Assembly (NCBI GenBank): GCA_020445785.1
Contig: JAGRFZ010000010.1
Span: 1 to 63,920, forward strand
Direction of reading: 5' to 3'
Origin: Rhodocyclaceae bacterium
GTDB lineage: Bacteria; Pseudomonadota; Gammaproteobacteria; Burkholderiales; Rhodocyclaceae
Length of the DNA: 63,920 nucleotides
The notes under the pieces were generated by a model. The model was given only the letters and a program-made list of their open reading frames with translations. It did no database searches and was not told where the DNA came from. The position numbers and the translations under genes were made by a program. This document shows positions 58,211-63,920 of the stretch, one piece after another. How positions within the stretch are numbered: position 1 is the first letter of the stretch; each line of letters opens with the position of its first letter.

Positions 58211-59209
58211 TCAGACGAAGGCATCGTCGCCACCCTTGCCGCCCAGCATGATCTGGCCTTCTTCGGAGAGCCGGCGGACGATCTTGAGGATTTCCTTCTG
58301 TTCCGCCTCGACCTCGGACAGGCGCACCGGTCCGCGCGATTCCAGATCCTCCCGCAACATCTCCGCGGCACGGCTCGACATGTTGTTGAAGATCTTGTCG
58401 CGCAATTCCGGCGGCGCGCCCTTCAGCGCCACCACCAGCGAATCCGACTGCACCTCCCGCAGGATCGTCTGGATGCCGCGGTCGTCGATGTCGAGCAGAT
58501 TCTCGAACACGAACATCTCGTCGAGGATCTTCTGTGCCAGATCGGGATCGTATTCGCGCACGTTGTCCACCACGGCGGTCTCGGCGGCCGATCCGACGAA
58601 GTTGAGGATTTCTGCCGCATGGCGTACGCCGCCCATGGCTGCTTTCTTGACGTTGCTGGAGCCCGCGAGCATGCGGGTCAATGCGTCGTTGAGTTCGCGC
58701 AGCGCGGTCGGCTGCACGCCGTCGAGCGTTGCGATCCGCAGCACCACGTCGTTTCGCAGGCGCTCCGAGAAGTTCTTGAGGATCTCCCCCGCCTGGTCGT
58801 ATTCCAGGTGCACCAGGATGGTGGCGATGATCTGCGGGTGCTCGTTCTTGATCAGGTCGGCCGCGGTTGCCGCGTCCATCCACTTCAGGCTCTCGATGCC
58901 GGCCGTGTCCGAGCCCTGCAGTACCCGGTTGATGAGGTGGGCCGCGCGGTCGTCGCCGAGCGCCTTGGTCAGCATCGCCTTGATGTGCTCGTGATCGGCC
59001 TCCAGGGGCGAGCCCTTCAGCGAGTGGGCGTCGAGTTCGTCGAGAATCTCCTCGACCTTCTCGCGGGGTTGGGACGGAAGGCCGGCCATCGCCGCGCCGA
59101 GCTTCTGCACCTCGCGCGGGCCGAGCGCCTTGAGCACTTCGGCCGCTTCGTCCGGGCCGAGGGTCATCAGCAGCGTCGCCGCCTTCTCGAGGCCTTCATC
59201 GCTGCTCAC
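58211..59209 (-). CDS. fliG: Flagellar motor switch protein FliG
   Basis: The product is 332 aa, the standard length with this start. Key blocks: LMTLGPDEAAEVLKALGPRE, NEHPQIIATILVHLEYDQAG and the C-terminal torque helix with VFENLLDIDDRGIQTILREV and charged residues. GTG 59209 has GGAGG 8 nt upstream and gives MSSDEGLEKAATLLM; a GTG at 59218 is a less likely start. It overlaps the end of fliF by 14 nt. Confidence 0.97.
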   Translation of the reverse strand: MSSDEGLEKAATLLMTLGPDEAAEVLKALGPREVQKLGAAMAGLPSQPREKVEEILDELDAHSLKGSPLEADHEHIKAMLTKALGDDRAAHLINRVLQGSDTAGIESLKWMDAATAADLIKNEHPQIIATILVHLEYDQAGEILKNFSERLRNDVVLRIATLDGVQPTALRELNDALTRMLAGSSNVKKAAMGGVRHAAEILNFVGSAAETAVVDNVREYDPDLAQKILDEMFVFENLLDIDDRGIQTILREVQSDSLVVALKGAPPELRDKIFNNMSSRAAEMLREDLESRGPVRLSEVEAEQKEILKIVRRLSEEGQIMLGGKGGDDAFV

Positions 59210-60878
59210 TGCTGCCACCTCCGATCCATTCCTTCACCAGATTGGCGATCATCTTCGGATTTTCCTGGGCCAGCTTGCGGGCGCGGGCGAGCTTCTCCTC
59301 GAAGCTCTGCTGGGCGGCGGCCTCGGGCGAAAGAGTCACTTCGGCGTCTTCCTCGCCTTCTTCGCCTTCCTCCGCTTCTTCGGATTCCTCGCCTTCGCCT
59401 TCCTCTTCCTCGGCCGCCGGCGGTGGCATCACCTGCTTCATCAGCGGGCGGATCACGCCGAAGGCGACGAAGACCAGGACGCCGAGCAGGATCAGGTAAC
59501 GCAGGGCCTCCTTGGCGATCGCGATGATCTCCGGGTCTTTCCACAGCGGCAGTTCCGGCAGTACCTCCTCCGGCACCTCCGTGAAGATGCTGCTGGCCAC
59601 GTTCAAGGTGTCACCGCGGGCTTCCGAATAGCCGACCGCCTCGCGGATCAGATCGGTGATCTTGCGCACTTCCTCGTCGCTGAGCGGTCCGGTCTCGACC
59701 TGACCCTTGGCGTTGGTGGTGCTGCGGTGGTTCAGCACCACCGCCACCGACAGGCGGCGGATCTCACCGACCGCCCGCCGCACGTGCTGTATGGTCTTGT
59801 CGAGTTCGTAGTTGATGACTGCGTTGCGGCTGCTGCTGCCGATTCTCTCCTCGCCGCCAGCGCCGCCGGCCGGGGGGGCGGTCAAGGGCGCGGTGGCGGG
59901 CACCGGCGGCTGGTTGGTCAGCGCGCCCGGTACGCCTTGGGCTCCCAGGTCACCGCTCAGGCTCTCGGAGGTCTGTTGGCTTCGGATCGCCTGGTCGGCC
60001 GACGGATTGGGTTTGTAGATCTCTGCGGTCTGTTCCGTGCGGGTAAAGTCCACGTCGGCCGTGACCTGTGCGCGGAAATTGCCTGCGCCGACTACGGGGG
60101 CCAGGATGGTGCGAATCCGCTCGATGAAGCTCCGCTCGACTTCCTCCACGTATTCGAGTTGGGTCGGGTCGAGGCCATTGTCGCGCTTGGAATCTGCGGT
60201 CAGTAGCTGACCACTCTGATCGACCACGCTGACGTGGTCGGTGGCCAGCTGGGGCACCGACGAGGCCACCAGATGGACGATGCCCGCGACCTGGATCTCG
60301 TCGAGTCGGCGGCCCGGCAGGAGATTGACCAGCACCGACGCCGTCGGCAGTTGCTGATTGCGTAGGAAGGCGGTTTGTTTTGGGATCGCGAGGTGGACCC
60401 GGGCGCGGGCGATCGAGGCCAGCGACTGTATCGTGCGAGACAGCTCACCTTCCAGCGCGCGCTGGAAGTTGACCTGTTCGTGGAATTGGGAGACCCCCAG
60501 TTTCTGGCCCTCCATCAGCTCGAACCCGACCATGCCGCCACGTGGCAGCCCTTCGGCCGCGAGTCGCAGGCGCACATCGTGCACCATGCCCTGAGGTACC
60601 AGGATGGCACCGCCGCCAGGCGAGAATCGGTAGGGGACGTTCTGTTGCTGCAAGGCGGTGACGATGGCGCCGCCGTCGCGCTCTTCGAGGTTCGAAAACA
60701 GCACCGCGTAATCGGGCTCCTGGCTCCACAGCCAGACACCCACCAGTAGCGCGATCGCGGCGGCAAGCGCAGCGGCAGCAGACAGCTTCTGCCGCTGCGA
60801 CAGATTGCTGAGGTTCTGCATCACCTGACCGAAGCCCGAGGGCGTCGGCGCTTCGATTGCGTTTTCGGCGGTGGCCAT
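59196..60878 (-). CDS. fliF: Flagellar MS-ring protein FliF
   Basis: The product is 560 aa. TM1 (LSAAAALAAAIALLVGVWLW) and TM2 (YLILLGVLVFVAFGVI) flank the periplasmic ring-building domains (YAVLFSNLEERDGGAIVTAL; ARVHLAIPKQTAFLRNQQLP). The cytoplasmic tail has a run of about 22 acidic or Gly residues (EEEEGEGEESEEAEEGEEGE) before the FliG-binding end NPKMIANLVKEWI. It is the first gene of the fliFGHIJKLMN run, without fliE in front. Confidence 0.97.
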   Translation of the reverse strand: MATAENAIEAPTPSGFGQVMQNLSNLSQRQKLSAAAALAAAIALLVGVWLWSQEPDYAVLFSNLEERDGGAIVTALQQQNVPYRFSPGGGAILVPQGMVHDVRLRLAAEGLPRGGMVGFELMEGQKLGVSQFHEQVNFQRALEGELSRTIQSLASIARARVHLAIPKQTAFLRNQQLPTASVLVNLLPGRRLDEIQVAGIVHLVASSVPQLATDHVSVVDQSGQLLTADSKRDNGLDPTQLEYVEEVERSFIERIRTILAPVVGAGNFRAQVTADVDFTRTEQTAEIYKPNPSADQAIRSQQTSESLSGDLGAQGVPGALTNQPPVPATAPLTAPPAGGAGGEERIGSSSRNAVINYELDKTIQHVRRAVGEIRRLSVAVVLNHRSTTNAKGQVETGPLSDEEVRKITDLIREAVGYSEARGDTLNVASSIFTEVPEEVLPELPLWKDPEIIAIAKEALRYLILLGVLVFVAFGVIRPLMKQVMPPPAAEEEEGEGEESEEAEEGEEGEEDAEVTLSPEAAAQQSFEEKLARARKLAQENPKMIANLVKEWIGGGSSEQR

Positions 60879-60960
60879 CTCGACGGTTTCCTGCGGGCAG
60901 CAGCGCGATTACGGATGGACGCATTCTGTGGCGGCGTAGTCCATACCGATCAGCGAATTA

Positions 60961-60987
60961 GCGGCACTTTTTGCCGCCTATTTGCCG
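60961..60987. promoter_or_regulatory. Palindrome and weak sigma-54-like site between fliF and flrB
   Basis: GCGGCA-CTTTT-TGCCGC is a 6-bp inverted repeat at 60961-60977. Overlapping it, CGGCAAATAGGCGGCA on the - strand (60972-60987) has GG and GC 10 nt apart and could be a poor sigma-54 promoter for fliF, about 94 nt upstream of its ATG. The -12 box is far from TTGCA, so this is tentative. Confidence 0.35.
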
Positions 60988-61043
60988 GTAGCCGGGGGCG
61001 TCTGGCCTCGTACAGTGGCGGCAACACCATGGAAAGGTCTGCG

Positions 61044-62207
61044 ATGTCGAACCCAGTGCACGCGCCCGCCGCGGAATTCGGCGACGGCGCCCATGCGATG
61101 CCTCGCATGAGCGCCGCCGAGCTTGCCGAAGCGTTCGCTGCGTTCAGCCGCGCCTCCGAGGAACTGTCGTCGGCCTACGGCGCGCTGCAGGGGCAGGTCA
61201 GCCAACTGACCGAGCGACTTTCGGTGCTGATGGAGGCGCTGCCGGCCGGGGTATTGGTGCTCGACCGCGACGGTGGCATCGCCCAGGCCAACCGCGCCGC
61301 CCAGCGCTTGTTCGGTGAAGACCTGAGCGGTTCGGCGTGGACCGGCCTGTCGCCGCGGCTTGCCCCGACCGAGACCCCGGGTGAATGGCGCTTCGACGAT
61401 GGTGGCGGCAGCCATCGCCTGTCGGTATCGCTGACACCGCTGGATTCCGGGGAAGGGTCGATCGTGCTGCTGCACGACATCAGCGAGACCCATCGCATGC
61501 GCCTGCAGGTGGAGCGCAATGACCGGTTGGCGGCGATGGGTGAAATGGTGGCGGGACTGGCACACCAACTGCGCACGCCGTTGGCGGCGGCCCTGCTCTA
61601 CGTATCCAATCTCGGCCAGCCGGAACTCGGGCCGGCCGAGCGTGCGCGGGTGGTCGACCGCAGTCTGGAGCGGTTGCGACTGCTCGAGCGCCTGATCCGC
61701 GACATGCTGCTGTTCGCACGCGGCGATACGCAGCAGCGCGAATGCTTCGGCGCCTGCGAACTGGCCGCCGAACTGACCCATACCCTCGATCCGGTGGCGC
61801 GTGCCCGCCGGGTCGACTTCACCGACCACTGCGAATGTCCCAAGGCCCTGCTGAGCGGCGACCGCAAGGCATTAGCCGGCGCGCTCACCAACCTGCTCGA
61901 GAACGCGGTACAGGCAACGCCCGCGGAGGGCTCGGTCGAAATGCGGGTGGCCCAGGATGGCGAACAGGTCTGCTTTCGCATCTCGGATACCGGCCGCGGC
62001 ATGGATGAGGAACTCCTCGATCGCATCTTCGAACCTTTCTTCACGACGCGCGCCGAAGGGACCGGCCTCGGCCTGGCGATTGCCCGCAGCGTTGCGCGCG
62101 CCCACGGTGGCGACATCGAGGTCCGCTCCGAGCCCGGGCAGGGAACGATCTTCACAATGAGTCTGCCGGCCCACGACGAGGCTGTGCAGCGGGAACATGC
62201 GTCATGA
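61044..62207 (+). CDS. flrB: Flagellar sensor histidine kinase FlrB/FleS
   Basis: The product is 387 aa and has no TM segment, so it is cytoplasmic. A PAS-like domain lies at about 57-150 (LMEALPAGVLVLDRDGGIAQ), then HisKA with phosphoacceptor His174 (LAHQLRTPL) and a HATPase domain (LTNLLENAVQATP; ISDTGRGMDEELL; FFTTRAEGTGLGLAIA). It phosphorylates FlrC to start sigma-54 class III flagellar genes. ATG 61044 has GGAAAGG 6 nt upstream. It overlaps flrC as ATGA. Confidence 0.9.
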   Translation: MSNPVHAPAAEFGDGAHAMPRMSAAELAEAFAAFSRASEELSSAYGALQGQVSQLTERLSVLMEALPAGVLVLDRDGGIAQANRAAQRLFGEDLSGSAWTGLSPRLAPTETPGEWRFDDGGGSHRLSVSLTPLDSGEGSIVLLHDISETHRMRLQVERNDRLAAMGEMVAGLAHQLRTPLAAALLYVSNLGQPELGPAERARVVDRSLERLRLLERLIRDMLLFARGDTQQRECFGACELAAELTHTLDPVARARRVDFTDHCECPKALLSGDRKALAGALTNLLENAVQATPAEGSVEMRVAQDGEQVCFRISDTGRGMDEELLDRIFEPFFTTRAEGTGLGLAIARSVARAHGGDIEVRSEPGQGTIFTMSLPAHDEAVQREHAS

Positions 62208-63589
62208 CCGACAAGCTCGACATATTGGTGGTGGAAGACGATGCGGCGCTGCGAGACGCGGTCGGACTGACCCTGGAACTGGCCGGCCATCGGCCCGTGG
62301 GTGTCGACGGTGGGCCCGCCGCGTTGGCGATGCTCGAACGGCAGGCGTTCCATCTGGTGCTGACCGACCTGCGGATGGAGCCGATGGATGGCCTGCAATT
62401 GCTGGCCGAGGTGCGGGCCCGACTGCCCCAGTTGCCGGTGCTGCTGATGACAGCCTACGGCGACGTCGAAAAGGCGGTATCGGCGATGCGCGGCGGCGCC
62501 TGCGATTTCCTGATGAAGCCGTTCGAGCCGCAGACCCTGCTCGAGCACATCCGGCGATATGCGGCGGTCCCCGACGAGCGGGCGGATACGATCGCGGTGG
62601 ACCCGGTGACCCGCGGCGTACTGGCCATGGCGGCGCGTGTGGCCGAGACCGATGCGACCGTGCTGCTGACCGGCGAGTCCGGCACCGGCAAGGAAGTGTT
62701 TGCGCGGTACATCCACGGTCACTCGGCGCGGGCGGACAAGCCCTTTGTCGCGATCAACTGCGCGGCGATTCCCGAGAACCTGCTCGAAGCGACACTGTTC
62801 GGGTACGAGAAGGGCGCCTTCACCGGGGCGAGCCAGGCCCAACCCGGCAAGTTCGAACAGGCGGATGGCGGCACCCTGCTGCTGGACGAGATTTCCGAGA
62901 TGCCCCTGGGCCTGCAGGCAAAGCTGCTGCGGGTACTGCAGGAGCACGAGGTCGAGCGGGTCGGTGGCAAGACCCCGATCGCGTTGGATCTGCGGGTGCT
63001 CGCGACCAGCAACCGCGACATGGCGAGCGAAGCCGCCGCGGGCCGCTTCCGCGAGGACTTGTACTACCGGCTCAACGTCTTCCCGCTGGCGATTCCGCCG
63101 CTGCGCGAACGCCCTGGAGACGTGATCGCCTTGGCGCGCCACTTCGCGTCGATCCACGGTGCACGGCTGAAGCGCGGCGCCCGCCTCGCGCCGGAAGCCG
63201 AATCGATGCTGGCGACCTACCCGTGGCCGGGCAATGTGCGCGAACTCGAAAACACCATGCAGCGGGCGCAGATCCTGGCTGTGGGCGAGCTGATCACCGC
63301 CGAGACCCTCGCCATGTGCCTGCCCCAATGGACGCCCGGCGCCGGCGTTGGCCGGCCCGAGGTGGCAAGCTTGCCGGCAGGTTTTGCCGCTGGAGCGGCA
63401 GTTCCTGCCGCTCAGTCGTCGCCGGCCCGCTCGGGCAACATGAAGGATCTCGAGCGCGAACACATCCTCGACACGCTCAAGGCGGTCGGGTGGTCGCGCA
63501 AGAAGGCCGTTGCCCGGCTCGGAATTTCGGAACGGACGCTGCGCTACAAGCTGCAGCAGTATCGTGAGGAGGGCTATCCGGTGGAATAG
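62204..63589 (+). CDS. flrC: Sigma-54-dependent flagellar response regulator FlrC/FleR
   Basis: The product is 461 aa. REC domain: acidic pocket (VVEDD), phosphoacceptor D55, K105. AAA+ domain: Walker A GESGTGKE (157-164), GYEKGAFTGA with the sigma-54-contacting GAFTGA loop (204-209), Walker B GGTLLLDEISEM, and R-finger region FREDLYYRLNVFPL. C-terminal Fis-type HTH: AVARLGISERTLRYKLQ. It should act at the sigma-54 promoters found before flgB, flgK, fliE and the flagellin gene. Confidence 0.95.
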   Translation: MTDKLDILVVEDDAALRDAVGLTLELAGHRPVGVDGGPAALAMLERQAFHLVLTDLRMEPMDGLQLLAEVRARLPQLPVLLMTAYGDVEKAVSAMRGGACDFLMKPFEPQTLLEHIRRYAAVPDERADTIAVDPVTRGVLAMAARVAETDATVLLTGESGTGKEVFARYIHGHSARADKPFVAINCAAIPENLLEATLFGYEKGAFTGASQAQPGKFEQADGGTLLLDEISEMPLGLQAKLLRVLQEHEVERVGGKTPIALDLRVLATSNRDMASEAAAGRFREDLYYRLNVFPLAIPPLRERPGDVIALARHFASIHGARLKRGARLAPEAESMLATYPWPGNVRELENTMQRAQILAVGELITAETLAMCLPQWTPGAGVGRPEVASLPAGFAAGAAVPAAQSSPARSGNMKDLEREHILDTLKAVGWSRKKAVARLGISERTLRYKLQQYREEGYPVE

Positions 63590-63630
63590 CCGAGCTTGCC
63601 GTCGGCGGCCCGGCGCCTAGAGCGGCGGTC

Positions 63631-63646
63631 TGGCATGGGTGTTGCT
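63631..63646 (+). promoter_or_regulatory. Sigma-54 promoter of fliE
   Basis: TGGCATGGGTGTTGCT has GG and GC 10 nt apart and a TTGCT -12 box. It lies 39 nt before the fliE ATG and 41 nt after the flrC stop. Confidence 0.85.
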
Positions 63647-63685
63647 GTGCTAGACTGCGATTACGCCCCGATCCGGAGATCGACG

Positions 63686-63920
63686 ATGGACACCCGCGGA
63701 ATTGAACAGATGCTCACCGAACTGCGCTCGACCGCGCAGGCGGCCGGCGCTGCCAAGCCCGCCACGCAGGGGGCAGACGCCGAGCAGGTCGATTTCAGCG
63801 AAGTGCTGCAGAACGCACTGAAAGACGTCAGCGCCGCGCAGCAGGAAGCGCGCCAGATGTCCAAGGATTTCCAGGCCGGAGATCCCAATGTGAATCTGCA
63901 GGACGTGATGGTCAATCTGC
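63686..63920 (+). CDS. fliE: Flagellar hook-basal body protein FliE, 3' end outside window
   Basis: The first 78 codons are visible; the gene continues past the right edge. The sequence VDFSEVLQNALKDVSAAQQE and MSKDFQAGDPNVNLQDVMV is the FliE pattern. It joins the MS-ring (FliF) to the rod. GGAG is placed before the ATG. In most relatives fliE directly precedes fliF; here it lies 2.8 kb away on the opposite strand under its own sigma-54 promoter. Confidence 0.92.
   Translation, partial: MDTRGIEQMLTELRSTAQAAGAAKPATQGADAEQVDFSEVLQNALKDVSAAQQEARQMSKDFQAGDPNVNLQDVMVNL

Noticed and set aside
61598-63463. Open frame of 621 codons on the - strand
   Set aside because: It is antisense to flrB and flrC, both with full catalytic motifs, and has no recognisable domain.
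1-63920. CRISPR arrays, tRNA/rRNA genes, insertion sequences, prophage
   Set aside because: I looked for repeats with regular spacing, cloverleaf-like conserved arms and transposase motifs and saw none; a dedicated search could still find short ones.

Overview
The window is GC-rich, densely coding DNA from a polarly or singly flagellated gammaproteobacterium. The evidence is a full flg/fli set with an FlrB/FlrC (FleS/FleR) two-component pair, several consensus sigma-54 promoters, an ABC-transporter O-antigen cluster, and MoaC and TusA of proteobacterial type. The exact genus cannot be read from the sequence. No rRNA, tRNA, CRISPR array, insertion sequence or phage gene was seen.

Region 1 (3-1710) is the 3' part of a secreted surface protein followed by a clear terminator. 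Region 2 (1750-20978) is a surface polysaccharide locus. A parvulin, Wzm and Wzt lie on the + strand. Facing them is a tightly packed - strand run: sulfotransferase, three glycosyltransferase genes, a HAD-type protein, a LpxL-like acyltransferase, an acyltransferase-3, an SxtJ-like / DUF5989 / carbamoyltransferase / SGNH-hydrolase module, and two methyltransferases. Together these would build, decorate (carbamoyl, acyl, methyl and possibly sulfate groups), terminate and export an O-antigen-like glycan. Two of the proteins carry C-terminal coiled coils suited to chain-length control.

Region 3 (21357-26884) is a FecR / OmpA-lipoprotein / CHASE2-cyclase triad, moaC, a secreted M48 metalloprotease with TPR-like repeats, and tusA. 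Region 4 (27017-27948) is a lone flagellin gene with a sigma-54 promoter.

Region 5 (28188-34431) is a translationally coupled four-gene operon that I could not match to a described pathway. It encodes a CDP-archaeol-synthase (CarS) family CTP transferase, an 884-residue PEP-synthase/rifampicin-phosphotransferase-like enzyme, a short UbiA-like membrane protein, and a fusion of a thioester-reductase-type dehydrogenase with an aminoglycoside-phosphotransferase-type kinase. This is the best candidate for an undescribed system, perhaps making an isoprenoid or alkyl ether lipid or another activated lipid.

Region 6 (34737-63920) is flagellar. flgN-flgM (sigma-28 promoter) and flgA are on the - strand. 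flgBCDEFGHIJ and flgKL are on the + strand, with sigma-54 promoters before flgB and flgK. fliRQPO and fliNMLKJIHGF are on the - strand. flrBC and the start of fliE (sigma-54 promoter) are on the + strand. Two departures from the usual order stand out: fliO-R is split from fliM-N by three unrelated genes (mscS-like, a small hypothetical, an SDR), and fliE is separated from fliF and divergent from it. Several start codons are TTG or GTG at overlapping gene junctions, pointing to translational coupling.
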